Of a stretch of DNA of 64,000 nucleotides, positions 49,766 through 59,706 are shown piece by piece (the first letter of the stretch is position 1; each line of letters opens with the position of its first letter). The notes beneath the pieces were generated by a model that searched no databases, was not told the origin of the DNA, and was given only the letters and a program-made list of their open reading frames with translations. This DNA comes from Trichomonas vaginalis G3 (taxonomy: Eukaryota; Parabasalia; Trichomonadida; Trichomonadidae): the NCBI RefSeq assembly GCF_026262505.1, contig NC_067206.1:29279896-29343895 (forward strand), given 5' to 3'. A program made the translations under genes and the position numbers.

Positions 49766-52700
49766 TTAATTATTTTTCTCTAGTTCAGGTCTCTTCAACT
49801 TTGAGCATTTTTCTGCATCAGGAAGAGAAATTGTTAAGAATCGAATAATTGGATGCGAGAGAGCGAACATTTCAGGGCCTGACACAGAGTTTGACCTTCC
49901 TGAAATTCCATTTATTCTATTTACCTCTTTCAGGATCTGTACCCATGGCTGTGTTGCTGTAGGACCCTCGTAAACAATATTATCGGAGGAAACTCTGAAA
50001 ACAGGTGTTTCTCCGCCGTCATCGACAATTTCACTTATGAATTCTGCTGTTTCATTTGGTTTGACGAGGGACTTGAATATCCTGCTTGATTTGAATCCTG
50101 CTGGGAAAACGTATCTTTCTGTGTGGAAAGCCGGACGATCATATACAATTTTGCCTAAGTCAAGGACTTTGCATGTTTGGGAAACAATGAGTGGTAACTC
50201 GGCATCATTATTCTTATTTGATCTGGAATTTGCGCTTTCTTCTGTGTCGACTTTCCGATTTTTCGACTTAGGCATCTTCTTTTCTTCTGAATCTTCGTCA
50301 TAATCGTCAGTTTTGTCGTATAAAACTTTCATTTTGGCGTTGGTCTGCTTCTTTTGTTTTGTAGCTTGTTTTCGTTTTTTCTGTTTTGCTGGTTTTTCCA
50401 TTTGTTCTTCTTCATCATCATCTTTGTCATATAATATCTTCATCTTTTTCTTTGGAGGAGGTCTCCTCTTCTTTGATGAAATTTCTTCCTCAGGAGAATA
50501 ATCATCGGACATGTTTATCTTTTTATTTGATTTTCGTTTTCCTCTAAATTTTTCTTCTTCAGATGAATCATCTCTATTTATACCTTTGTCTGGTTTGGAT
50601 TGGTATTTATTAGTTTTTCCTTTTCCAATTGTATTATGTGGAACATTCTTTTGGTTGGATTTTGAAGTTTCTTTACTTTCTTCCTCCATAATATCTATTT
50701 TAGAATTCTTTTTCGCTTTTCCAGAATTTTTAGTATTTGGTGAAGATTTCTTTTGCTTTAATCTAAATGATTGAACTCTTACATCTGAATAGTCATTATC
50801 TTCGCTTGAATTTTCATTAATGACTGCTTGAATTCTGTTAATAGAGTTACTTTTCGGAGCGTTCTTTGTCATTTGAAGGGGGCTTTCGTCTGAGTATGCT
50901 TCAAAGTAAGAATTTTCTTCACCAGAGCTTGATTCTTCTTCTTTGTAATTATTGACAATTTCGATATTTGTCCGCTTCTTAATTTTAGTACTTGTTTCAG
51001 AATCAAAATTCTCTTCGTCTGAGCTTGATTTTTGGACTTCTTTGGAAATAGACTTTAAATTGTTTTGACGACTATTATTCTTTTTCTGTATTTTCATGGC
51101 TTTCTTTTGTGGTGGTTTAGAATTGTCAACAAAATCATCATCAGAATAATCATTTCCTTCACTAGAATAAGATTTCCCGTCATCTTCTTTATAAACAATT
51201 GTGATTTTCTTTGGTGATTCTGTTTTATTTTTGGTGCTTTTTCCTCTCTGTTTCGATTTATTTTCAGATGTTTTTGCAGAACTTTTCTTCTTCTTTTGAG
51301 AACTCTTTTTGATAGTTGAAGAACTTTCGGCCTCAACATCTTTTTGAACAATTTTCGATTTCTGTTTTGCATGTTGTGAGATTTTTTGGTTGAGCTCTTT
51401 TGGTATTTCGAATTCATCATCGTCGTCGTCATTAGATGAGTAACTCTTTCCATCGTCTTCGATGTAAATGATTTTCGGCTTCTGTCTTAATCCTTCCTTC
51501 GGATTGTCATTGGTATTTGGAAATTTTTCTTTTGATTTTGGTTCATTCTTCTGTTTTTCTTCTGTTTTTTTGAGTCTTAACTTAATCTTCTTCTCTTTGA
51601 TGTCTATAGTTTCGTTTTCACTGCTCTTTGCCACAATTTTTTCCATCAGTTTAACTGAAATTGATTCAATGAGTTTTTCTGAGAAATTCTCAATCAGTTC
51701 AACATGTTTGGACTCCAACTCTTCTTGGAATATTCCTGAAATTTTCTCTTTGATCTCTGATTCTAGATATTGTTTTGCTTCTTTGGCAAGTTTTCCACTG
51801 ACTTCATCCTTATCTTCTTCTTTCTTTTCTGAAGATAAGTTCATTGTAAGTTTGATCTTTGGCCGTTTCTTTTTAGCTGACTCAGTGTCTGGTGTTTCAT
51901 CAACTTGTTTGACGATTTCTAACTTTTGTTCTTCTATGACTTGAGTATTTTCAATGGTTTCTTCTTCCTCCTTTATCAATTTCGGTTCATCTTCTTTAGA
52001 TTCAGTGCTTTCACTTGATTGGAATTCTTCAATTTTTTCTTGATTGGGAATGGTTTTCTCTTCATAGAAGACTTCTGATTTAGCATCTTCTTCTCTTGGT
52101 ATTTGCAATACAGCTTGTTGTTGCGGCGTTTGAGTGATTTTTGGTTTGGAATTTCTTTGAGGAATAGCTTTTGGTGGCTTTTGTTTTCTCTTTCTGCATT
52201 CTGGTGGATTTTCTTTAAGGAATTTATCTCTTTTCACTTTGAAATCTTCTATTTGTTCGGCGGAAGGTGGGACAGATATCCTTATTTGATTGGCAATTGC
52301 AGACACTCTTTTCGCAATTCTGCTCATTTTCAGCATTGGGCCTGGTGAAACTTTACCAAAGCAATCGACTATTTCTTTTTCTTTGATGATTTCTGGAATT
52401 GCAATGTATCCTTTTTCTTTCAAACTCTTTAACAAATGTACTTCTATTTCGAATGAGAATAATTTCGGCATTTTCTGCCATTTTTTAATGGTATTTATGA
52501 AGTAAATGACTTCATCATCACTTCTCTGTCCGTTGAATATGAAGCAGAGATCCTTCATTGTGTTTATTGCATGTATAATCAGTTCTGCTTGCTTCTCATA
52601 AACTTCATTTTGGAGCTTCAATTGAGCGTTGGTCAAAATATCACCAACTAAACCCTCGTAGTTTTCTTTCTCGTATCTATCCCCATTTTCTCTTGTGAAA

Positions 52701-55201
52701 TTAAACTCCTTGACTAGTGAGTCGTAGTCATCGAGTGGAACTCCATAAGATATTAAGAAGTTGCAAATCGAGAAAATTTGACTTTTCTTCCATTGGTTTT
52801 TGAGTTTTTCGGAAACAAAGATATATGAAATAAACTTATCATTTTTGATATGTTTTTGGCATTCAGTTAAAAGATTGATTGCTACTCCGCCAATCATTGA
52901 CAAATCATTTGTCATCTGTGAAATCTGCAAAATCTTCTCATCATCGATCAGCCCAAAGTAGTCGAACGATCTGAATCCCAGTTGGCAGATTGCCCTTAGC
53001 AAGCTCTTTGAGAGCTCTTTCGACCACCATTTCTCAGTCATATCCTTCGAAATCTGTATATCGGGGAGTGCTTTGATATCCTCGATATCAAACATGTTGA
53101 ACTGGCGAATCAAAATGAAAGTAGAAAGCAATTCGTCGCTGGCTTCCTTCAGCATCAAAGTGCAGACATCAGAGAACTCTATTTGCTCTGAATCTTTGCT
53201 GTCGTATTGCTCAACTATCTGGTTGATGAGTTCATATTTGTTTGGTGTCTTGTCTGAGCTGAGAGAGAGAACTTTTCGAAGGATTGTCTGACAAAGATCT
53301 TTCAGATTCTCTTGTGAAATGTAGAAGCCACAGAACTCTTTGAGCTTATCCCAGTTGTCCCAGCCGAAGCTGAATAAACTTCTAATAAGTTGGTTTCGTT
53401 GTCTGAGACTGAGTTTCCCTGTGATCTCTGGCTTTGGTTTGAAAATGATTCGTTCTAGATCTGTGATATCATCCCAAAAATCATTCATATCAATGATTTC
53501 AGATAAAAATGATTTGTCAGACGGAAGATGATCTATTTCCTTTGATATATCCTCTTTCGGATTTTGGTAAAGACCATTCACAACAATTTCTTTACAAATT
53601 TTTTCATCAGTGAAAAATTTCCAGTTTTTTTCTGAAGGCGAAATGAGTCTGATAATTTTCTTGTTTCCTTTTGTCCGTGTAATGTCAATATCAATATCTA
53701 CTGCGATTATTAAATCTGCCTTTTGGATATCTGTGTAAAAATCAAAACTTCTGAAATTGATTAAATTAATTCCTTCATTAACTCTTTCCCTGAACCAAGA
53801 AAGATTGTTTTCCTCGAGGTAATCTTGAATTATATCTAAGAAAAATGTAAATTCTGATACAATAGCCAATTTTATATGATTTTTGACAGATTCTTTGATA
53901 TAATCTATGATGACTCTAGATTTTGAAGAAACTGTAGTATAATTCATCTGAAGAAGAATCTCATTTCCTGGGACAAGATATGGATGATGGCAAATTCTTT
54001 GTAATTCGTTCTTTAAAATTGTAAATTTATTGTTTCTGATGTTATCCAAGTGGTTTAAAGTAGAATTAATTATGCAACTCTTTTGTTCTTGTGTTAATGG
54101 ACATAATATATATTTCATTGTTGGAGTAGAGTCTACTTCAGAAACATTATTGTCATAAAGAGGGTAAAAGAGTTGAAATCTCCTTTTAATATCATTTATT
54201 GAGTCAGAAATTTCATTGGTGTGTTGAAATTTTTCAAGTAAATTGATGTATTCATATACATTTTTTGAATAATGGTCAAACGATTCAAAATTATCAATAA
54301 CTGCACTGTGCCGTAAAACTATGTTTAAATCAAACTTATCATTTGATGCAATGTAAGCAAAAGCCCATTTAATTGGATTAAATTTTTTGATATCCGTCGA
54401 AAAAATATCATGTGACGTAATTAGAATGTGAAATCTCAAACTTCCATCTCTTGATACTAAGTATTTCGTCATGATATCTCGATTTTCAGGAGTCCCAGAA
54501 TATAAAACAGAGAGTAATGAATTTGAGTCGTTGAGAATTAAATCCCATTCATGAAGTAATTCTGGTGGTAAAACAGCTAAAAATGGACCTTCGATTTTGA
54601 ACTCGTTAAATAAGTATTCGCAGAAAAGTAAAAATACATTTGGAACGGATATTTCTCTTCTTGTAGTTATTTTTATCGTTTTCTCATAATTAAAGCATGA
54701 GATAAATGTATTCAATGTAACAATTTGGGTAGGTGACAAATTCAATTTATTGTTATTTGGATTTTCAAAGCTTTTCACATGCTGCGGTCTCGAAGCATAG
54801 CCATTTCTCCTTGAATATTTGCATTTTTGTAAATAATTGTAGCGTTCAAGGGTTTCTGGTTGAATATCTTTCTCTATAGTAGTATTTGTGTAAGGTTGAT
54901 TCTTCCATTTAACTAAGTAACCATCTTTTGTCTGTTCTAAGATTCTATCAATAAGATTAAAAGATGGATCATAATAATTGTCGGGGTCATATGGTATTGG
55001 AACTTCAGAATTTAGCATTTTGATTATATTTCTTCCTTCTTGAGTCTTGCGTAATTCTGAAGCTCGTAGCCAAATTGAATCTTTGTAAGCTTTGTTGGTC
55101 AACTTAACAAGATATTCAAGATCTTGTGATTTTTTGCCACGTTGAGCCAGCACAGCATCTATATCTTGAAGTGAAATCTGGGATTCCACTTCAGAATCCA
55201 T
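49766..55201 (-). CDS. CHD-like chromodomain/SNF2-related protein with C-terminal FYRN-FYRC domains
   Basis: 1811 residues in one exon. Residues ~25-75 and ~80-120 look like the paired chromodomains (DLEYLVKLTNKAYKDSIWL; DGYLVKWKNQPYTNTTIEKD). Residues ~155-550 follow the SNF2 layout (FLAVLPPELLHEWDLILNDS; CHHPYLVPGNE; IKLAIVSEFTFFLDIIQDYL), but I see no Walker A Gly-Lys-Thr (FISCFNYEKTIKI stands there) and no DEAH box, so ATPase activity is unlikely. Residues ~600-980 hold helical CHD-type repeats (QLIRSLFSFGWDNWDKLKEF; LLRAICQLGFRSFDYF). About 1000-1640 is acidic/basic low complexity. The end is FYRN (FHTERYVFPAGFKSSRIF) and FYRC (SGPEMFALSHPIIRFLTISL), as in Trithorax/MLL and TBRG1 proteins. 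A nuclear chromatin scaffold is likely. No clear Inr. Confidence 0.85.
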   Translation of the reverse strand: MDSEVESQISLQDIDAVLAQRGKKSQDLEYLVKLTNKAYKDSIWLRASELRKTQEGRNIIKMLNSEVPIPYDPDNYYDPSFNLIDRILEQTKDGYLVKWKNQPYTNTTIEKDIQPETLERYNYLQKCKYSRRNGYASRPQHVKSFENPNNNKLNLSPTQIVTLNTFISCFNYEKTIKITTRREISVPNVFLLFCEYLFNEFKIEGPFLAVLPPELLHEWDLILNDSNSLLSVLYSGTPENRDIMTKYLVSRDGSLRFHILITSHDIFSTDIKKFNPIKWAFAYIASNDKFDLNIVLRHSAVIDNFESFDHYSKNVYEYINLLEKFQHTNEISDSINDIKRRFQLFYPLYDNNVSEVDSTPTMKYILCPLTQEQKSCIINSTLNHLDNIRNNKFTILKNELQRICHHPYLVPGNEILLQMNYTTVSSKSRVIIDYIKESVKNHIKLAIVSEFTFFLDIIQDYLEENNLSWFRERVNEGINLINFRSFDFYTDIQKADLIIAVDIDIDITRTKGNKKIIRLISPSEKNWKFFTDEKICKEIVVNGLYQNPKEDISKEIDHLPSDKSFLSEIIDMNDFWDDITDLERIIFKPKPEITGKLSLRQRNQLIRSLFSFGWDNWDKLKEFCGFYISQENLKDLCQTILRKVLSLSSDKTPNKYELINQIVEQYDSKDSEQIEFSDVCTLMLKEASDELLSTFILIRQFNMFDIEDIKALPDIQISKDMTEKWWSKELSKSLLRAICQLGFRSFDYFGLIDDEKILQISQMTNDLSMIGGVAINLLTECQKHIKNDKFISYIFVSEKLKNQWKKSQIFSICNFLISYGVPLDDYDSLVKEFNFTRENGDRYEKENYEGLVGDILTNAQLKLQNEVYEKQAELIIHAINTMKDLCFIFNGQRSDDEVIYFINTIKKWQKMPKLFSFEIEVHLLKSLKEKGYIAIPEIIKEKEIVDCFGKVSPGPMLKMSRIAKRVSAIANQIRISVPPSAEQIEDFKVKRDKFLKENPPECRKRKQKPPKAIPQRNSKPKITQTPQQQAVLQIPREEDAKSEVFYEEKTIPNQEKIEEFQSSESTESKEDEPKLIKEEEETIENTQVIEEQKLEIVKQVDETPDTESAKKKRPKIKLTMNLSSEKKEEDKDEVSGKLAKEAKQYLESEIKEKISGIFQEELESKHVELIENFSEKLIESISVKLMEKIVAKSSENETIDIKEKKIKLRLKKTEEKQKNEPKSKEKFPNTNDNPKEGLRQKPKIIYIEDDGKSYSSNDDDDDEFEIPKELNQKISQHAKQKSKIVQKDVEAESSSTIKKSSQKKKKSSAKTSENKSKQRGKSTKNKTESPKKITIVYKEDDGKSYSSEGNDYSDDDFVDNSKPPQKKAMKIQKKNNSRQNNLKSISKEVQKSSSDEENFDSETSTKIKKRTNIEIVNNYKEEESSSGEENSYFEAYSDESPLQMTKNAPKSNSINRIQAVINENSSEDNDYSDVRVQSFRLKQKKSSPNTKNSGKAKKNSKIDIMEEESKETSKSNQKNVPHNTIGKGKTNKYQSKPDKGINRDDSSEEEKFRGKRKSNKKINMSDDYSPEEEISSKKRRPPPKKKMKILYDKDDDEEEQMEKPAKQKKRKQATKQKKQTNAKMKVLYDKTDDYDEDSEEKKMPKSKNRKVDTEESANSRSNKNNDAELPLIVSQTCKVLDLGKIVYDRPAFHTERYVFPAGFKSSRIFKSLVKPNETAEFISEIVDDGGETPVFRVSSDNIVYEGPTATQPWVQILKEVNRINGISGRSNSVSGPEMFALSHPIIRFLTISLPDAEKCSKLKRPELEKNN

Positions 55202-55660
55202 CTTTTCAAATTAAAAAATAAAATTGGCGGGGTTTATAACTTTTTATTTGATAAAAAATGGTTAATAGCTGTTAATAAATTACATCTTTATTAAATTAGC
55301 GCCGCTTATTTCTTTTCTCGAAACGATATTAAAAATTTATTGATGGCCAGGAATAGACTACTTTCGGGGTGTAATAATGGTATTCCTTTAGCAACAATTG
55401 ATTAAATGCACCCCCCTACACTTTGTGGTAGGAAATATAAATATTTGCAAATAATGAATAAAATTACTGAACATCGATCGTAAATTTAAGAAAATGCAAA
55501 TTAAACATACTTGCAGTTCTTTAATTCGAACATTTTGATTTATTAGGAGATATGAGATTAAAGAATCAAAATGTTTGAATAAAGTCATCATTTGGATCAA
55601 TGTTCTGAAACTAGTTAGTTTTTAAATTCTAATACTATTTTTGAAACGGAAAAAATTGAA
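55202..55660. other. Intergenic
   Basis: 459 bp with the promoter of the CHD-like gene at its left (CCCCGCCAATTTT on the minus strand is a GC-rich patch 20-30 nt before the ATG). No gene. Confidence 0.5.
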
Positions 55661-56227
55661 TTAAACCTTAGAAATTATTGATCCATCAAGTCTCCTTGAA
55701 GCTTCAAGAGGACTATTATTTGGGAAAGAATTAAATAGTTGGTTTCCAGGATGTTGCTTATAATATTCGTATCGTTCTAATGCAATTTTTTCTATAAGTC
55801 CATTGTCTTTATTCCAGTTTCCATATTGTTTTCTAGTTCCATATAAGCGATTTTGCATTTTTTGCGACTTCCAATTTCTAAAATTCTCTTCTTCTTTCCA
55901 GTGTTTCTCCATATTCCTGCGCTTTTTGGCAGTCTCTTGCTGATGTATTACATCGTAAGCTTTTGCTTGGTGCATCATCAATGTCGTACCAATAGTTGCA
56001 CAATATGATGACTGTGGTCGCGGTTGTATTTCAAGCATTTTAACATGCCGACTTTTTGATGATTTTTTATTAAATTTCTTTGGTTCGTTTACATGATTTA
56101 CATCAACAGGTGTAGAAAGAAATTCTTCGAGAGAAAAATTGCTGGAAGCTGTGGTGCATGGTCTAACAAATGTCATTTCCCTGAACCCTGTGGTTATATT
56201 TATTGGACTTCCCAGTGAGTGTCTCAT
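55661..56227 (-). CDS. Hypothetical basic, aromatic-rich protein
   Basis: 188 residues from the ATG at 56227 (TCAATA lies 4 nt upstream). Basic, with short conserved-looking blocks: GSPINITTGFREMTF, RPQSSYCATIGTTLMMHQAK, a helical Glu/Lys/Arg stretch (TAKKRRNMEKHWKEEENFRN) and YEYYKQHPGNQLF. No membrane segment and no signal peptide. The pattern of short Tyr/Pro blocks plus a charged helix is like microtubule-associated axonemal proteins, but this is only an impression. It is divergent from 56514. Confidence 0.6.
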   Translation of the reverse strand: MRHSLGSPINITTGFREMTFVRPCTTASSNFSLEEFLSTPVDVNHVNEPKKFNKKSSKSRHVKMLEIQPRPQSSYCATIGTTLMMHQAKAYDVIHQQETAKKRRNMEKHWKEEENFRNWKSQKMQNRLYGTRKQYGNWNKDNGLIEKIALERYEYYKQHPGNQLFNSFPNNSPLEASRRLDGSIISKV

Positions 56228-56513
56228 ATTGAAAAAAAAATGTAAATGTTTTCGATCGAAATTCAAAAAAAAAAATTTTAGATTCATATCTCAAATATCG
56301 ATTTTTCAAAAAAATTTTAGATGAAAAAAGGAAAATTAATAATAAGAGTTGAATATTTTTAGATAATATATACAAATAATGTGACTGTAATAAATTTTGA
56401 ATTAAATAAAAAATTAATTAAAAAAAAAGTCTAAAGTTCTTAGACGAATATCTAGCTCAAATTATTTGTTCAATTTTTTACCCATATCAGTTGTCAAAAT
56501 TTACTGTTGAACG

Positions 56514-57011
56514 ATGACTTCTTCCTATCCCTTTCAAGCTGATATAAGAAAATACAGGATTGGTGGATGGGAAAGCGCGAAAGTAAGTGCAAAGGTTAAT
56601 GGTAAATGGGTATATCTTTACAACTCAGAAAATAATAAATTGCTAAATTGTCCAGAGTTAATTAGATTTGAAAGGAAATACGTTCCCCCATCAGATACTT
56701 CGGATATATCAACTGCTCGCAAACGGCCTATTTCTGTTTACGATGATGTTGATAGAACTATTACAAATGAAGTTAGAGCACCACTTCAGTATAAAAGCAC
56801 CAAAAAGAAAAAGAAATTTTTAAGTCCTGTCGTATATGGAAGCTTTTACAACCAATTTCGAAACACTTCAAATAAAAGTAGTCAAAACTATCCAAGAAAA
56901 ACTGCAACAAGTTTTAGCACTCAAAAGTCATCAAAAAATCATTATTTAAAGCATAATAATTCCATAGAAAAAGTTACGGATTCAACAAAGGAGAAACACC
57001 GCACTTTCTGA
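56514..57011 (+). CDS. Hypothetical basic protein
   Basis: 165 residues: TSSYPFQADIRKYRIGGWES, WVYLYNSENNKLLNC, LIRFERKYVPPSDTSD, then a Lys/Ser/Asn-rich tail. Very basic. TCAAAATTT 14 nt before the ATG may be its initiator. It shares a 286 bp divergent promoter with 55661. No family recognised. Confidence 0.6.
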   Translation: MTSSYPFQADIRKYRIGGWESAKVSAKVNGKWVYLYNSENNKLLNCPELIRFERKYVPPSDTSDISTARKRPISVYDDVDRTITNEVRAPLQYKSTKKKKKFLSPVVYGSFYNQFRNTSNKSSQNYPRKTATSFSTQKSSKNHYLKHNNSIEKVTDSTKEKHRTF

Positions 57012-57218
57012 TGCTGCTCATACTTGCTAGTTATCAAGTCGCTTGTTTTGATAGTTGTAACATTATTGATATTTTTTTTACCATGAAAAATAGCTAAATA
57101 ATTAATTTTAATTGTTTACTCATTGGAACATTCATATTCAGTTTGAATTCTCGTCTATTTGCTCTTAATACATTTTTAATATGTAAATTTCCAATATGTT
57201 TGCTAGATTGATTAAAAT

Positions 57219-58271
57219 AAGGGTTTTGTTTTGCTAAAATTGTCACTTTTATAGCATATTTGTTTTTGGATGTTTTGCGAAACCAAAAAAAAAACTATGA
57301 TATACAATGTGTGTGTAAAGAAAATACTTTATTTACTAGTTAAAAAATCATTTGGTATTGATCAAGTTATTTTTTCTGGATAAGATATTATATGGATAAT
57401 TGGATAGAAAATACAATTATATAATCTTGTACCTGGTTTAATTAAGCTAATTGTCATCAGAAACTTGTAATTTTTATGAATTTCAGATTTTCTTTTCATT
57501 ACTGCTTTTCTTAATAGGTCAAGTTCTTATTTACGTTATAAAGTATGATATTTACAAATATCAAGTTATCGTGTTTTTTGAGAAATTATGAGAAACAAAC
57601 AAAAATGAAAAAGATAGGAATAGCAATGAATAGTGATGTGGGTATAGAAAATGTAAGAGATATGAATGCAAAGCAATCAGTATTTAGGACATTGACCATA
57701 GATTTCGAAAAAAAAATGCTGCGTATTGAGCGAAAACTATGATTATATTATAAGGCTGTCATTTAAAGCATAATGAAACTATTCCCTTTTCATTTTAATC
57801 GAATAAGATAGTAAAGATTTTTGAATTAGCTAGAAACTGATGAGATGTTTTCACAAATCAGATTTTTAATCTCTATAATGCATAATTCACTCAATATCTC
57901 AATTTTGATATTGCGAGATATTTTTGCTATCGGTTTCGCAATTTTGACACAATAGCAAGAGGGTTCTATAAGCATTATTATCAACGTAGAATCTGAATAT
58001 CATATCAGAAAATGTCGCAAATCTGACATTTACCCGACCAAATAGCAAAAATAATTGAATACTTTTCGCAAAAACTTTAAAAATCGATAAAAATATGAAA
58101 TATAGATATTAAAGAGACTTTTTATATAATATTCATAAAGATTTTCCAAAAATATGATACCGCAAAATTAAAAAAGTGACGTCTTGAGTGGAGTCAAAGG
58201 TCGAAATTGCTAGCTAAATGTTTTTTAGCGAAATTGCGTATTGTACGTTTTTTTCGCAAAACGAAACCCTT
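57219..58271 (+). mobile_element. 1053 bp MITE-like element with TIRs, copy B (MULE-like)
   Basis: Near-identical inverse copy of 10287-11336. The ends start AAGGGTTTTGTTTTGC and its complement (AAGGGTTTCGTTTTGC at the other end). The flanks GATTAAAAT and AATTAAAAT agree at 8 of 9 places, a good 9 bp target duplication. The embedded 65-residue ORF (57545-57742, start MIFTNIKLSCFLRNYEKQTK) differs from copy A at two residues; no domain is seen, so it may not be a gene. Confidence 0.88.
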
Positions 58272-58871
58272 AATTAAAATTAGTATAATTTGCAGTATTA
58301 TGTATCATGAAATTATAATAAAACTAATCTCAAAAATGGCTAAATTTATTGAATTTTGAGTATATGAAAGAAAAAATGTAGATTAATTGCTAAACATCAT
58401 TATGATTCAAAAGTTTTATTTGGATAAAAAGTGTTGTAATATCAATTAAGAAGAATTTTTTCAATTCAATTTTTTTGAACTCAATTCAAAAACTAATTTA
58501 TCGTAACTTACAACATTATGAAATTTATTTGAACAATGAATATCAATGATATATTAGATGTTTTTTTAAATTTAATTTAATTTATTGAATAACGGTTATT
58601 TGTATTAAATTCATCGATAAAAGAATAATTCATTAAATTTTCTATTTCAATATCTTCACAAATTATGAATATAAATATTATTGTTAAACAAATCATATCT
58701 GTTAGTTAAATATATACAAATAACGAAATTATCTCAACGGCTCATATAATTTTTTAAAAAAAAATGGATAATTTTAATTCTATATATTCACTGATCATTT
58801 TCAAATCTATCAATTTTTACACTTTTCAAAAAAATTGAATTAATTTTTCCCAAGTTCTTTTTTATATTGCA
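58272..58871. other. Gene-free AT-rich intergenic
   Basis: 600 bp; contains the promoter of the small membrane protein. No ORF or repeat of note. Confidence 0.55.
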
Positions 58872-59261
58872 ATGATAACATTTCATCAAATACAAGAAAT
58901 GATTCGTCACGTTGACTGGTCAGTTCCATTTGTGATACTCATAATTATTGTTAACATTATCATCCTTATTGTTTCATCAATATCGGCCTATTTTCACAAG
59001 TGTCGGGGTTACGTGGCAATTTTCTTAGGAAACTCTATTCTTGCATCTCAGATTATAAATGACATCCTTTCAGAAAATCACGATTTCTTTGGGTTGCCAA
59101 TGAAAATTTTCGAAGACAATACTTTCATTTTCATTTTTTGGGGCTTACCATCTTTCGTTTCTTTGGTGATATTATCAATTTCATTCTCGCTTCAGGCTTT
59201 TCAAATTATATTCGATATTTCTAAATCATCGAAATCAAATGAAGAAAATGATGATATTTAA
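58872..59261 (+). CDS. Small three-segment membrane protein (TMEM218-like layout)
   Basis: 129 residues. Three hydrophobic segments: SVPFVILIIIVNIIILIVSS (~17-36), GYVAIFLGNSILASQIINDI (~46-65) and FWGLPSFVSLVILSISFSLQ (~89-108), with a short amphipathic loop (KIFEDNTFIF) before the last and an acidic tail. Size and layout recall TMEM218, a transition-zone protein of cilia, but sequence identity by eye is low and the call is tentative. The frame is clean from the ATG and the codons are protein-like. Confidence 0.5.
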   Translation: MITFHQIQEMIRHVDWSVPFVILIIIVNIIILIVSSISAYFHKCRGYVAIFLGNSILASQIINDILSENHDFFGLPMKIFEDNTFIFIFWGLPSFVSLVILSISFSLQAFQIIFDISKSSKSNEENDDI

Positions 59262-59706
59262 ACTGTGCGGTTATGTTGGTACTAAGATACTATTTTTCTT
59301 CTTTTATATGAAATTCTTATTTATTTATAGAATTAATTCCTAGCATTGTTTGTATATTCAAAATTATTTTGCTAAAACTTAAAAATTATAATATTATTTA
59401 TTTTTGAAGAAAGCAATAATCATTCGATTTTTATAAAATCCTTGATAAATAATCAATGGATGCAACACAATTCTTGTCAGATTAATGAATAAAAATATGA
59501 ATTTTGTATTTGCGCATCAAAGGAGGAAAATAAATATAATTTTGTTGGTGATAAAAGACTTTGCTGAATTTTTTGGAAAAAAAAATTTAGGTCAAATCCT
59601 ATGAATGTAACAAATTTGTTGGAATATCAAAATTAAAAAAAATCGCCTTTTGAAGATTAATCAATTACAAAATGGTATTAATATGCAATTGTTATGAATA
59701 GATAGA
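59262..59706. other. Intergenic between convergent genes
   Basis: 445 bp of AT-rich DNA holding only 3' ends; nothing else seen. Confidence 0.55.
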
